DNA from: Guyparkeria sp. SCN-R1
GTDB taxonomy: Bacteria > Pseudomonadota > Gammaproteobacteria > Halothiobacillales > Halothiobacillaceae
Direction: 5' to 3'
NCBI RefSeq assembly: GCF_003932495.1
Contig: NZ_QZMT01000010.1
Coordinates: 1 to 64,000, forward strand
Length of the DNA stretch: 64,000 nt
Shown here: in pieces, positions 1 to 8,614 of the stretch
Layout of the letters: each line of letters begins with the position of its first letter
Position numbering within the stretch: position 1 is the stretch's first letter
The notes under the pieces: generated by a model
What the model saw: only the letters and a program-made list of their open reading frames with translations
Told to the model about the DNA's origin: nothing
The model's database searches: none
Program-made: the position numbers and the translations under genes

Positions 1-2
1 CC

Positions 3-48
3 ATAAGAAAACCCCTGTCAGTTGGATGGGTGTCCAACTTTCAGGGGT
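3..48 (-). terminator. Rho-independent terminator
   Basis: Read on the minus strand, a two-part stem (ACCCCTG at 11-17 with CAGGGGT at 42-48, and AGTTGGA at 20-26 with TCCAACT at 33-39) is followed by TTTTCTT. It sits just after the stop of the small secreted protein at 53-217. Confidence 0.85.
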
Positions 49-52
49 CACT

Positions 53-217
53 TCACGCGGCCAAGCCGCTGGGCGGTGTTTCAGTCGATTCGTTTTCCGC
101 CGCCGGTGCATCGGGTCCCGCCGGCAACGGCGCGGTGTCCTGGGCGTGGACGGCCAAGGGGCCGACGGACGCGACACCGAGGGCAATGGCTATCGATCGG
201 GAAAGATGGTTGGACAT
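53..217 (-). CDS. small secreted protein of unknown function (54 aa)
   Basis: I do not recognise a family. The start at 217 is chosen because a strong AGGAGGT lies 6-12 bases upstream; an in-frame start further upstream would put that ribosome site inside the gene. The product begins MSNHLSRSIAIALG, a short basic start and hydrophobic core, with a likely signal-peptidase site after AVHA. The mature part is only about 30 residues, rich in Pro, Ala, Glu and Thr, with no cysteine. A clear terminator follows immediately, so this is a monocistronic short message. A periplasmic or secreted peptide is inference. Confidence 0.7.
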   Translation of the reverse strand: MSNHLSRSIAIALGVASVGPLAVHAQDTAPLPAGPDAPAAENESTETPPSGLAA

Positions 218-310
218 GCGGCAGACCTCCTTCTGCTCAGACGGCCACGACGGCTGATCCAATCATGGATCGTTCGCCTGCATGCCCACTTTGATACTCC
301 GGATGAGGTA

Positions 311-336
311 AAAAGTCGATTAGGTTGTTAATCGAC
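311..336 (-). terminator. AT-rich hairpin with T-tract, probable terminator of the symporter operon
   Basis: GTCGATTA (315-322) and TAATCGAC (329-336) form a perfect 8-bp stem with a 6-base loop. On the minus strand it is followed by TTTTT. It lies about 145 bases after the lipoprotein gene and upstream of the small secreted gene. It could instead be an operator for the latter, since the arms are palindromic. Confidence 0.5.
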
Positions 337-479
337 TGTTGCAGGATTGCGACAAGCTGACGCTTCGGCCTTGCACGATGCCCACGGCCGCCACGGGACT
401 GGTCAATCGGCGCCGTCCCGTCCGGGCCCGGCGGCCGACTCACGTGATCGCTCGTCGAGCACGTTGCACGAATCCCGAA

Positions 480-773
480 TCAGCCACGCACCAGCACGGC
501 GCCGGGCGGCACGTGGTATTGCAGATCGCGGCAATTGCCCGGCGGCGGCTGGTCGCCCGGGCTGCGATCCGGGTACCAGATACGGCATTCTCCCGGCGGC
601 GGCAGGTGTCCAGCCGGTATGCTTACCGCATCGAGCGACGTGTCACCTCCCGGGTGAATGACAACCGTGCGATGGTCGCCGCCCGGCCCCGTCACGGCGC
701 AGCCTGCAAGAAACACCACTCCCACCAGGACGGCCCCTTTCAGGGCCGCACGGCTCGTTACGACTCGATTCAT
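480..773 (-). CDS. small lipoprotein
   Basis: The 97-aa product has a lipobox (VFLAGC, Cys25), so it should be lipidated and held in an envelope membrane. The mature part contains PPPGECRIWYPDRSPGDQPPPGNC, a Pro/Gly/Cys-rich pattern I have seen in short uncharacterised proteobacterial lipoproteins. The two cysteines in that block could pair. Its start overlaps the stop of the symporter gene by 4 bases (ATGA), so it is translationally coupled to it. No function can be assigned. Confidence 0.8.
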   Translation of the reverse strand: MNRVVTSRAALKGAVLVGVVFLAGCAVTGPGGDHRTVVIHPGGDTSLDAVSIPAGHLPPPGECRIWYPDRSPGDQPPPGNCRDLQYHVPPGAVLVRG

Positions 774-2131
774 GGTTTCGTCTCCCGGTTTTCCGTGCGG
801 GCAAAGTATTCCCGCGTGATGGCGAACACGGTGCCCGACAAGGCAATCAGGGCGATCAGGTTCGGAATCGCCATCAGGGCATTGAGGATGTCGGCGACCA
901 GCCAGATCAGCTCCAGGTTGGCGATCGCGCCGAGGAACAGGGCCCCGACCCAGACGTAGCGGTACGGCTTGATCACCTTGACGCCGAACAGGTACTCGGC
1001 GCTGCGCTCGCCGTAGTAGCTCCAGGCCACGATGGTGGTGAAGGCAAACAGCACCAGGCCGGCGGTGACCACCCAGTTGCCGCCGCCCAGGTTCGCGGCG
1101 AAGGCCGCCGAGGTCAGTGCCGCGCCACTCTCGCCGGTCTCCCAGACACCGGAAAGCACGATCACCAACGCGGTCATGGTGCAGATGATGATGGTGTCGA
1201 TGAAGGTGCCGAGCATCGCGATGGTGCCCTGGCGGACCGGGTCGTTGGTCTGGGCCGCGGCGTGCGCGATCGGCGCGGAGCCCAGGCCCGCCTCGTTGGA
1301 GAAGATGCCGCGGGCGACGCCGAAGCGGATCGCCGCCCAGACCGCCGCCCCGGCAAACCCGCCGGTGGCCGCCGTGCCGGTAAAGGCGTCACTGACGATT
1401 TGCCCCAGGGCCGCCGGCACGTCGGTGATGTTCAGCAGGATGATCACCAGCGCGAAGCCGACGTAGAGAATCGCCATCGACGGCACCAGGTATTCGGCCA
1501 GGTGCGCGATGCGACGGATACCACCGATGATCACCACGAACACCAGCGCGGCCAGCACCAGCCCGGTGGCCCAGTCGGGGATGGCGAGGTTGGACTCGAG
1601 CACGTCGGCCACGGAGTTGGCCTGCACGGTGTTGCCAATGCCGAAGGCGGCGATCATGGCGAACAGCGCGAAGGCCGCACCTAGCCATTTCCACTTCGCG
1701 CCCATGCCGTTCTTGATGTAGTACATCGGCCCGCCGACGTAGCGACCGCGTTCATCGACCTCACGATAGCGCACCGCCAGTACCGCCTCGGAATACTTGG
1801 TCGCCATACCGACCAGCGCGGTCAGCCACATCCAGAAGATCGCGCCGGGACCGCCCAGGGCAATGGCGGTGGCCACCCCGGCAATGTTGCCCGTGCCGAT
1901 GGTCGCCGACAGCGCCGTGGCCAGTGCCTGGAAGGGCGTAATGTCACCGCGGTCGTCCTTGCCGGCGTGCCGACCAAGAAACAATTGGCGAAACCCGTAG
2001 CCGATCCGGCGAATCGGCATGCCGCGCAACCCGGCGGTGAGATACACCCCCGTGCCGAGCAACAGGGCCAGCATCACCGGCCCCCAGACGAATCCACTGA
2101 TGCTGCCAAGAAACTCGGTCACTGCGTCCAT
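770..2131 (-). CDS. alanine/glycine:cation symporter family protein (AGCS)
   Basis: The product is 453 aa with about eleven hydrophobic segments. It matches the AGCS (AlsT/DagA/GlyP) sodium- or proton-coupled alanine/glycine transporters. Family features visible are the TPFQALATALSATIGTGNIAG block near residues 65-85, GGPGAIFWMW near 93-102 and the NEAGLGSAP motif mid-protein. Length is normal for the family. It should take up small neutral amino acids across the inner membrane; the exact substrate and ion cannot be read from sequence. The start has a CAGGAGTG ribosome site about 8 bases upstream. A lipoprotein gene is coupled downstream. Confidence 0.93.
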   Translation of the reverse strand: MDAVTEFLGSISGFVWGPVMLALLLGTGVYLTAGLRGMPIRRIGYGFRQLFLGRHAGKDDRGDITPFQALATALSATIGTGNIAGVATAIALGGPGAIFWMWLTALVGMATKYSEAVLAVRYREVDERGRYVGGPMYYIKNGMGAKWKWLGAAFALFAMIAAFGIGNTVQANSVADVLESNLAIPDWATGLVLAALVFVVIIGGIRRIAHLAEYLVPSMAILYVGFALVIILLNITDVPAALGQIVSDAFTGTAATGGFAGAAVWAAIRFGVARGIFSNEAGLGSAPIAHAAAQTNDPVRQGTIAMLGTFIDTIIICTMTALVIVLSGVWETGESGAALTSAAFAANLGGGNWVVTAGLVLFAFTTIVAWSYYGERSAEYLFGVKVIKPYRYVWVGALFLGAIANLELIWLVADILNALMAIPNLIALIALSGTVFAITREYFARTENRETKP

Positions 2132-2332
2132 CGTGTGTGCTCACTCCTGTCTGTGGTTCGTGCCGCCGGATTCGTAGCGGCGGGGCTTTAGCGTCAAACC
2201 CTACCCGCTTTTCGTGCCGGAATACCAGCCCAGCCCGCATATGACGCCCGATTGGGGCTTTTTGTAGCCGCGGCGCGTGCTAGTCTCGATCCAAACAGGC
2301 ATGTCTTGTCCCCACGGATTCGAGAGGCACTC

Positions 2333-4738
2333 ATGGCCGACGCGCCTACCCGGCTGGAAGCCGACCAACTCTACCGCCCCTGCCCGGCGAGTTCATTGCC
2401 GTTCGAGACGACCGCCGAACTCGATCCGCCGGCCGCCCCGCCCGGCCAGGAACGGGCACTCGAGGCCCTGTCGTTCGGCACCGCGATCGGCGACGGCGGC
2501 TTCAACCTCTACGCCCTCGGTGCGACGGGCAGCGGCAAGTACGCCGTGGTGCGCGATTTCCTCGACCGTCGCGCCCGGCGCGATGCGCCACCGCCCAGCT
2601 GGGCCTACGTCTTCAACTTCGACGATCCCGACAAGCCCCGGTTGCTGAAACTGCCTGCCCGGGCCGGGCGCGATCTGCAGTCGGATCTCAGCAATTTGAT
2701 CGACGAATTTCGCACCGCCATTCCGGCGGTGTTCGAGAGCGACGAGTACCACAACCGCATCCAGGAACTGCGCGAAACTTACAAGCGTCGCCAGCACGAG
2801 GCGATTGCCGCCATCAGCAAGGAGGCCGAAAGCCAGCACGTGGCGATGGTTAGCACGCCGAACGGGTTCACCCTGGGCCCGTACCGTGACGGGAAAATCC
2901 TCGACCCGGACGCCTTCGGCAAGTTGCCCGAGGAAGAACAGAAGGCCTGGCAGGCGGCCATCGACGAACTCGAGGAAAAGCTCAAGGAGACCCTGCACCA
3001 GGTGCCGAAGTGGCAGAAGGAGGCAGGCGAACGGCTGCAGGCACTCAACGAGGAGATGCTGCGCGTGGCTGTGGGCCAGCAGCTCCAGAACCTCGAGGAG
3101 CGCTGGGCGCACCTGCTCGACGTGACCCGGTTCCTCCACGCCATTCGCGATGACATCATCTCGCACGTCAACGACCTCGAGGACGACAGCAGCACCGTCC
3201 CCGAAGAGATCCTCAACCAGTACCAGATCAACCTGATCGTCGACAACGCCGAGCTCCACGGCGCGCCGGTGATCTACGAGGACCTGCCCACCCACGCGCG
3301 GCTGATCGGGCGGATCGAGCACTACTTCCGGGAAGGCGCCCTGCTGACCGACTTCCGCCTGATTCGCGCCGGCGCCCTGCATCGTGCCAACGGCGGTTAC
3401 CTGATCCTGCACGCCCGGCAGATACTGATGCAGCCCTTCGCCTGGGAAACCCTCAAGCGGGCGATCTACGGCAAGCAGGTGCGCATTGAATCGCTGGAAC
3501 AGCTCTACGCGGTGTTCACCACGATCACGCTCGAGCCCGACCCGATCCCGCTGGACGTCAAGGTCGTGCTGATCGGCGATCGCCTGCTCTACTACCTGCT
3601 GGCCGAATACGATCCCGACTTTGCCAAGCTGTTCAAGGTGCAGGCAGACTTCGAGGACACGCTGCCCCGGCAGGCGGAAAACGAGCTCGACTACGCACGT
3701 ACGCTGGCTGCCATTGCCCGACGTGACGGCCTGCGACCACTCGATCGCGGGGCGGTCGCCCGCAGTATCGAGCACGCCAGTCGCCTGGCCGACGATCGCG
3801 AGAAATTGGCCGCCGGCACCCGCCCACTGGCCGACTTGCTCGCCGAGGCGAACCACCTCGCGGCATCGAGCCATGCCGAACACATCAGCGCCCACCACGT
3901 CGAGGCGGCCATCCGACGCCAGGAGCACCGCGCCGAGCGCCTGCGCGAACGCGCCGTCGAGGCCATCCTGCGCGAGACATTGAACGTGCCGACCCAAGGT
4001 GAGCGAATCGGTGCGATCAACGGCCTGGCCGTCAGCGAGCTGGGCGGTTTCCGCTTCGGGCTGCCCACGCGCATCACGGCCACCGCCCGCCCGGGGCGCG
4101 GCCAGGTGGTCGACATCGAACGCGAGGCCAAGCTCGGCGGGAATATCCACGCCAAGGCGGTGATGATCCTGTCGCGGTATCTCGCCAGCCACTACGCGCC
4201 CGAAGGGGAGCTGTCCCTGTCGGCCAGCCTGGCCTTCGAACAGGTGTACGGCTCGATCGATGGCGACTCCGCCTCGGTGGCCGAGGTGGCCGCCCTGGTC
4301 TCGGCGATCGCCAAGGCACCCATCCGTCAGTCGCTGGCAGTGACCGGCTCGATCAACCAGCTGGGCGAAGTGCAGGCGATCGGCGGGGTCAACCAGAAGA
4401 TCGAGGGCTTTTTCCGCATCTGCCGCGAGCGGGGACTGGATGGCTCGCACGGGGTGCTCATCCCGGCCAGCAATCTGCCACACCTGATGCTTGCCCAGGA
4501 GGTGCGCAGCGCAGTCGCCGCCGGGCGTTTCCAGATACACGCGATCAGCCACGTCGAACAGGCGCTGGCCCTGCTCACCGGTCTCGAACCGGGGCAGGCC
4601 GACGCCCACGGGGTGTTCCCCGCCGACAGCCTCAACCGCCGGGTGGTCGAGCGGTTGGCTCGCTTCGAGCGGGCGACCCGACACGATCGCGCCCGTCATC
4701 GCGAAGAACCGGACCGGGAAGGGACCGGACCGGGATGA
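2333..4738 (+). CDS. Lon-like ATP-dependent protease with AAA+ domain (YcbZ/LonB-like)
   Basis: I start at the ATG at 2333 (GAGAGG 6 bases upstream) rather than 2252, giving 801 aa. The N-terminal two thirds is the degenerate AAA_32-type domain with an inserted coiled coil around residues 150-280. The C-terminus is a Lon-type serine protease domain. Ser646 (GDSAS) and Lys689 (NQKIEGFF) are 43 residues apart, the spacing of the Ser-Lys dyad in E. coli Lon. The P-loop equivalent is GATGSGKYA (residues 63-71), with Tyr where Ser/Thr is expected, so ATP hydrolysis may be impaired, as in the YcbZ group. It ends in an ATGA overlap with the UspA-like gene, so the two are coupled. Role: cytoplasmic protein quality control or an unknown targeted proteolysis. 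Confidence 0.9.
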   Translation: MADAPTRLEADQLYRPCPASSLPFETTAELDPPAAPPGQERALEALSFGTAIGDGGFNLYALGATGSGKYAVVRDFLDRRARRDAPPPSWAYVFNFDDPDKPRLLKLPARAGRDLQSDLSNLIDEFRTAIPAVFESDEYHNRIQELRETYKRRQHEAIAAISKEAESQHVAMVSTPNGFTLGPYRDGKILDPDAFGKLPEEEQKAWQAAIDELEEKLKETLHQVPKWQKEAGERLQALNEEMLRVAVGQQLQNLEERWAHLLDVTRFLHAIRDDIISHVNDLEDDSSTVPEEILNQYQINLIVDNAELHGAPVIYEDLPTHARLIGRIEHYFREGALLTDFRLIRAGALHRANGGYLILHARQILMQPFAWETLKRAIYGKQVRIESLEQLYAVFTTITLEPDPIPLDVKVVLIGDRLLYYLLAEYDPDFAKLFKVQADFEDTLPRQAENELDYARTLAAIARRDGLRPLDRGAVARSIEHASRLADDREKLAAGTRPLADLLAEANHLAASSHAEHISAHHVEAAIRRQEHRAERLRERAVEAILRETLNVPTQGERIGAINGLAVSELGGFRFGLPTRITATARPGRGQVVDIEREAKLGGNIHAKAVMILSRYLASHYAPEGELSLSASLAFEQVYGSIDGDSASVAEVAALVSAIAKAPIRQSLAVTGSINQLGEVQAIGGVNQKIEGFFRICRERGLDGSHGVLIPASNLPHLMLAQEVRSAVAAGRFQIHAISHVEQALALLTGLEPGQADAHGVFPADSLNRRVVERLARFERATRHDRARHREEPDREGTGPG

Positions 4739-5565
4739 CCGAACCGCACGTCCTGCTGCTGATCGATGCCTCGCCGACCAGCCGGGCGGCGTTGGCCAGT
4801 GCCGCCCTGCTGGCACGGCATCACCATTGCCAGCTGATTGCACTATTCGTCGAAGATCAGGACCTGCTCGCCTCGGCGGATCATCCGTTCACCCGGGAGA
4901 TCAGTGCCCTGTCGGGTGAATCCCGACCATTCGATCGCGAAATCCTGCTCACCCGCCTGGCACAACAACGCCGCCAGATTGAGATGCTTATGGCCTCGCT
5001 CGACCGGCAAGATCGGCTGGGATGGCGATTGGACGTGGTGAGCGGGCCGGTGACCGAGAGCATCCGGCGGGCCGTGCTCGGTGCCGAGTGGGTCGTGTTG
5101 GGCAAAACCGGGTGGTCGGCCTCACGTGGTGGCCGACTGGGTTCCACCGCGCGGCAAATCGTGGAAACCACCCGTAGTCGACTCTTGCTTTGGCAGGAGG
5201 ACGCGTTCCCCACCTCGACGGCCATCGTTGCGCTGATCCACGCTTCGGGAGACTGCAGCCCGGTAATCGAGACCGCGTGCCTACTCGCCCTCGCTACCGA
5301 CCGGATTGTTCGACTGCTTGTTTTGCCCGACTTCGAGCCGGCCGCGCTGCCGGCCCTGATCTCATGGCAGCAACAGAGTGAGCCCGAAGTGACGATCGAG
5401 CGACTTATGGGCCAAGGCATCGAGGCCCTGCGCGGCGCACTGAAGACTCAACCGGCCGGCGCCCTGGTGATAGACGACCCGGGCGCCCTCGCCCTCGGCA
5501 TGCCGATGGCCGATCTCATCGCCGAAATCGATATACCCATCATCCGCGTTCCCCCGCCCGTATAA
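4735..5565 (+). CDS. universal stress protein (UspA)-like protein
   Basis: The product is 276 aa. The N-terminal half has a Usp-type start (VLLLIDASPTSRAAL) and the ATP-binding signature GKTG...GGRLGSTARQIVETTRSRLLLW around residues 123-153, matching G-2x-G-9x-G-S/T. The C-terminal half (about 160-276) resembles a second, degenerate Usp-fold repeat with no phosphate-binding glycines and an ending IPIIRVP like a Usp last strand. It overlaps the Lon-like protease by 4 bases, suggesting one translational unit and a stress-linked role. The substrate or partner is unknown. Confidence 0.75.
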   Translation: MTEPHVLLLIDASPTSRAALASAALLARHHHCQLIALFVEDQDLLASADHPFTREISALSGESRPFDREILLTRLAQQRRQIEMLMASLDRQDRLGWRLDVVSGPVTESIRRAVLGAEWVVLGKTGWSASRGGRLGSTARQIVETTRSRLLLWQEDAFPTSTAIVALIHASGDCSPVIETACLLALATDRIVRLLVLPDFEPAALPALISWQQQSEPEVTIERLMGQGIEALRGALKTQPAGALVIDDPGALALGMPMADLIAEIDIPIIRVPPPV

Positions 5566-5579
5566 CCTGCCTGACAGGC

Positions 5580-5613
5580 AAAAAAGGCGGTGACCCAACA
5601 AGGATCGACCGCC
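5580..5613 (-). terminator. Rho-independent terminator after the dsrE-like gene
   Basis: On the minus strand GGCGGT (5608-5613) pairs with ACCGCC (5586-5591) and is followed by TTTTTT (5580-5585), 25 bases after the dsrE-like stop codon. Confidence 0.65.
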
Positions 5614-5637
5614 CGATCGCGTCCAACATCAATACCG

Positions 5638-6081
5638 TTAGTAGCTCAACGCCACCACGCCCTCCTGCGAGAGCAGCTCGAACAGAGTGTCAGGTTTGCC
5701 GAGTTCGACACCGTCGATCAGGTCATCGGCAGAGAGCCCGCCCTGCTTCATGCACATCGGACAGACAAGCACCCGGGCTCCGTTCTCGATTGCCATCTGG
5801 AGGGTCTCCTGCGCGGTTCGGCCCGTTGCCCCCAAGGTATCCTGCTTGCGATCCTTGGCAGCGAGGTAAACGCCGCGCACGTTGAGATACACGATCACGT
5901 CATGTCCCCGCTTGGCGGCGTTGTAAGCCTGCGCCGCGGCCATCCCTGCCGGCCAGACTTCGTCGGTCGTCAGGTTGTAGAGCAATGTATTGCCCTTGTC
6001 CGGAGCGGCAACGACATTGCCTGATCCGACCAGGGCAAGCGCGAGGAAAAGTGTGGTGAAAAGGCGCTTGAGCGTCGACAT
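5638..6081 (-). CDS. periplasmic DsrE/DsrF-like family protein
   Basis: The product is 147 aa with a Sec signal peptide (residues 1-26, cleavage after VVAA). The rest is a DsrE-like alpha/beta fold: a LLYNLTTDEVWPAGMA strand-helix start, GHDVIVYLNVRGVYLA in the middle and RVLVCPMCMKQGG near 103-115. Cys107 and Cys110 form the conserved CPMCMK motif of the secreted DsrE subgroup. Relatives bind or relay sulfane sulfur in sulfur-oxidising bacteria, and a periplasmic location fits thiosulfate/sulfide oxidation. It is monocistronic with its own terminator. The sulfur role is inference from family and host type. Confidence 0.85.
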   Translation of the reverse strand: MSTLKRLFTTLFLALALVGSGNVVAAPDKGNTLLYNLTTDEVWPAGMAAAQAYNAAKRGHDVIVYLNVRGVYLAAKDRKQDTLGATGRTAQETLQMAIENGARVLVCPMCMKQGGLSADDLIDGVELGKPDTLFELLSQEGVVALSY

Positions 6082-6380
6082 GGATTCTCTCCTCTCGAGG
6101 TTGGCTGATCTGACATGGAAAGTGTAGGCAACACATCAACGGACTTTCAGACCGCCGCCCGATATGGATGACAGGCGCAGGAAGAGGGTTGCCTACCCCG
6201 TGCATTGCCTCGCCAAGATCCACGGACCGGTGATCCGCACGCCGGTGACCAACTACCGACCGAGCCGAACGCGCTCTATAACCCTCACGGGGGTCCGGGG
6301 GCATGCTAGGATTCCGGGCCGTCTATTCGCCGTGCTTCACACGCGAATTATTCGGAACGATCCCGACCGCAGGAGACCCC

Positions 6381-7295
6381 ATGACGTCCCGTCAACCTTT
6401 CGCCCGATCCCTCGTCTTGCTCGCCATCAGCGCGCTGCTGGCCGTGATGCTGAGTACGCCCGCCGAGGCCAAGCGCTTCGGTGGTGGCAAGAGCTTCGGC
6501 TTCCAGGGCCAGAAGAGCTCGCAGACCACCAACCAACGGCAGGTCACCACCGACCAGAAAGCCACCCGTAGCCCGGGCGCCGGTCTGGGCGGCATGTTCG
6601 CCGGGTTGGCCGCCGGCGGCCTGCTGGCGTGGATGTTCATGGGCGGTGCCTTCGAGGGATTCCAGCCGATGGACTTCCTCGTGATCCTGCTGCTGGCCGC
6701 CGGGGCGTTTCTCCTGATTCGTCACCTGCGCGGCGGTGCCATGGGTGCCCGGCCGGCGTATGCGGGCGCGTCCCGACCGGAGCGCATGGTCGACCAACCG
6801 CCCCATCAGGCCCGGGCATCGAACGAGACGCTCGGCGGCTCGAACCACGGCAAACCGGGGGTGCGCCCCGGCTCGCTGATGGACGAGTTCGGCTTTGGCG
6901 GCACGTCCGGCTACCAGCCTCCCAGCTGGTTTGACGAGACCCGCTTCCTTGGCGCGGCACGTACCCATTTCACCAACCTGCAACTGGCCTGGGACGCCAA
7001 TCGCATGGACGAGATCCGCGAGTTCGTCACCCCGGAGCTGTTCCGTGAGCTGGTGCGCGAACGCGCTGCCCTGGGCGATGCCGAGAACGTCACCGACGTA
7101 CTCGATCTCGACGTATCACTGGAAGAGTTGGGCGAGGAAGGCCGTGACCTCGTCGCCGCTGTGCGCTTTACCGGCCACGTACGTGAAGGCCGCGAGGCAA
7201 CGGCCGAGTCGCTCGACGAGACCTGGCTGGTCAGTCGCAATCTCGACGACGAGAACGCCAACTGGCTGATCGCCGGGATTCGCCAGAACGGCTGA
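6381..7295 (+). CDS. Tim44-like domain membrane protein
   Basis: The start at 6381 has AGGAGA 5 bases upstream; an upstream in-frame ATG at 6303 has none. The 304-aa product has a signal/TM segment (residues about 8-27, ending STPAEAKRFGGG), a Gly/Ser/Gln-rich linker, two more hydrophobic segments around residues 70-120, a low-complexity linker, and a C-terminal Tim44-like domain (about 185-304: FLGAARTHFTNLQLAWDANRMDEIREFVTPELF). This architecture is that of bacterial Tim44-domain proteins with a KRFGGGKS signature after the signal. Its role is unknown; the fold may bind peptides or lipids at the inner membrane. A strong terminator follows. Confidence 0.88.
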   Translation: MTSRQPFARSLVLLAISALLAVMLSTPAEAKRFGGGKSFGFQGQKSSQTTNQRQVTTDQKATRSPGAGLGGMFAGLAAGGLLAWMFMGGAFEGFQPMDFLVILLLAAGAFLLIRHLRGGAMGARPAYAGASRPERMVDQPPHQARASNETLGGSNHGKPGVRPGSLMDEFGFGGTSGYQPPSWFDETRFLGAARTHFTNLQLAWDANRMDEIREFVTPELFRELVRERAALGDAENVTDVLDLDVSLEELGEEGRDLVAAVRFTGHVREGREATAESLDETWLVSRNLDDENANWLIAGIRQNG

Positions 7296-7326
7296 TCGAG
7301 ACCGGAGCCTGCCCGCCGCAAAAACG

Positions 7327-7356
7327 AACCCCGCGGATCGATCGATTCGCGGGGTT
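7327..7356 (+). terminator. bidirectional Rho-independent terminator
   Basis: AACCCCGCG (7327-7335) pairs with CGCGGGGTT (7348-7356). It has TTTTT on the plus strand and, after a CG, TTTTT on the minus strand. It separates the convergent Tim44-like and DUF2173 genes and can serve both. Confidence 0.9.
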
Positions 7357-7393
7357 TTTCATTGTCCAGATAGCGTGGCTCGACGCGTGACCG

Positions 7394-7732
7394 TCAGGTG
7401 AAGAACGATTCCTGAGCCAGCGCCTTCATCACCTCGGTCAAATTGGCTTCGGCATTATCGACCACCGCCACCATGCTCGACATTCCGCACACCGTGCGCC
7501 GATCGCCATGCACAATCCAGCCGTTGGCCGGTGTCCAGCCGGGCTGGTTGACGAACAGGGCCAACTGGTCGGCATGACCCTGGGTCATGCGCTTGAAATC
7601 CAGCGCGAGACGCGTCAGCCGTCGGGCATCGGTGTCCGACAGCTCACCGTGTACCTGCCACGGCTCGCCGGATTCCTCGCGAAAATGCGCGACGGCCTGA
7701 ACGCCCTTTAGATCGAGCAGTTGCTTGAGCAT
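7394..7732 (-). CDS. DUF2173 family protein, copy 1 of 3
   Basis: The 112-aa product starts at the ATG at 7732 (GAGGAGG just upstream); a longer reading would run back through the neighbouring gene. It begins MLKQLLDLKGVQAVAHF and has the family layout: an N-terminal strand-turn-strand, a central helix with SDTDARRLTRLALDFKRMTQGHADQL, the NGWIVHGDRRTVCGM strand, and a short amphipathic end. It has no signal peptide, so it is cytoplasmic. It is the last of three tandem paralogues. The fold looks like a small roadblock/profilin-type alpha/beta protein, which would suit dimerisation or scaffolding, but no function is established. Confidence 0.85.
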   Translation of the reverse strand: MLKQLLDLKGVQAVAHFREESGEPWQVHGELSDTDARRLTRLALDFKRMTQGHADQLALFVNQPGWTPANGWIVHGDRRTVCGMSSMVAVVDNAEANLTEVMKALAQESFFT

Positions 7733-7742
7733 GACATCCTCC

Positions 7743-8081
7743 TCACCCCGCCAGGGCCTTATAGGCGGCGTCGAAGTCGGCCTTGTCGTTGGACAACACC
7801 ACGCCCTGATGGCCGCGAGAAACCGCCGACCAATCAAGCCCGACGAAGGTGAAGCCTTGTACTGGGTAGAAACCCTTGACGTCGCTCATCCCTTCCCAGC
7901 CACGGGCCTGCATGGCGCCAATGGCCATGTTTGCCACGCAAAGATGACCGAGCAGATCGAGCGTATCTCGGTCGATCACTACATCGTCAGTGATCACCGC
8001 GTCCTCAAATCGACCTTCCTCATCGAACTGGAACGCCGCCACGGTGCCGGGCATCGAACTGAGTGTCTTGAGATCGGACAT
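7743..8081 (-). CDS. DUF2173 family protein, copy 2 of 3
   Basis: Start chosen at 8081 (MSDLKTLSSM), because AAGGAGGA ends 7 bases upstream; the ATG at 8087 is too close to that site. The product is 112 aa and ends 10 bases before the next paralogue's start. It keeps the family pattern of N-terminal GTVAAFQFDEEG, central DTLDLLGHLCVANMAIGAMQ and the VKGFYPVQGFTFVGLDWSAVSRGHQGVVL strand pair. It is more diverged than the other two copies and lacks the Cys of the T/S-V-C motif. Cytoplasmic, function unknown. Confidence 0.85.
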   Translation of the reverse strand: MSDLKTLSSMPGTVAAFQFDEEGRFEDAVITDDVVIDRDTLDLLGHLCVANMAIGAMQARGWEGMSDVKGFYPVQGFTFVGLDWSAVSRGHQGVVLSNDKADFDAAYKALAG

Positions 8082-8119
8082 GGTCATTCCTCCTTTTTGG
8101 GACGGATCGCCCGCGGGCG

Positions 8120-8500
8120 TCAGTTCAGGAAATCGGGTGCGTCGGCTAGACGTTCTCGCATCATGCCGAGCACATTCCCCAAGGATCCCCGCTCGTTGTC
8201 GACCACGCAGTAGACGTTGGAGATCACACAGACACTGCGCGACTTGCCATGCATCACCCAGCCCTTGACCGGTTCGAAACCGCAACCACCCGCACTCGGC
8301 TGGCACACGCGGGAGAACATCGCCAGCATGTCACCCTCCATCCGTACCGCCGCGGCGTTTGACCGACACAGCGACGAGATCAATCGGGTGTCGGCTGCAG
8401 ACAAACCGCCCTTGTGGTGATAGTACTGATCCCCCCGGTAGGCGAAGTCGCCCGCCGCCACGACCCCGGGTTGGTCCATCAGATCACTTACCAGACTCAT
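8120..8500 (-). CDS. DUF2173 family protein, copy 3 of 3
   Basis: The 126-aa product is first in the tandem set. It shows LMDQPGVVAAGDFAYRGD, the LSAADTRLISSLCRSNAAAVRM helix and VKGWVMHGKSRSVCVISNVYCVVDNE, close to copy 1's GWIVHGDRRTVCGMSSMVAVVDNAE. The shared W-x-V/I-HG-x-R-x-V-C core is the best family signature here. The ribosome site is weak but GGGGCGACAT lies just upstream. A probable promoter lies in the AT-rich 8530-8615 stretch shared with the divergent methyltransferase. The three genes very likely form one operon. Confidence 0.85.
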   Translation of the reverse strand: MSLVSDLMDQPGVVAAGDFAYRGDQYYHHKGGLSAADTRLISSLCRSNAAAVRMEGDMLAMFSRVCQPSAGGCGFEPVKGWVMHGKSRSVCVISNVYCVVDNERGSLGNVLGMMRERLADAPDFLN

Positions 8501-8614
8501 TATGTCGCCCCTCTTCTGGACTCCGTACCAACCTTATAGACCGTTGAAGGCAAAAGGGCGCGCTTTGCAGATTCAATCTATTAATTTCAATGGGTTCTGG
8601 TTTATACGGAGAGC

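Noticed and set aside
2132-2332. possible glycine riboswitch upstream of the AGCS symporter
   Set aside because: The expected conserved glycine-aptamer blocks are not visible; only a GC hairpin.
2393-4843. 816-aa open frame on the minus strand
   Set aside because: It is antisense to the Lon-like protease throughout and has the Gly/Val/Asp-rich composition of a mirrored GC-rich gene; no family features.
5570-5580. GCCTGACAGGC hairpin after the UspA-like gene
   Set aside because: The A-tract follows it on the plus strand and the T-tract would precede it on the minus strand, so it cannot be a terminator in this form.
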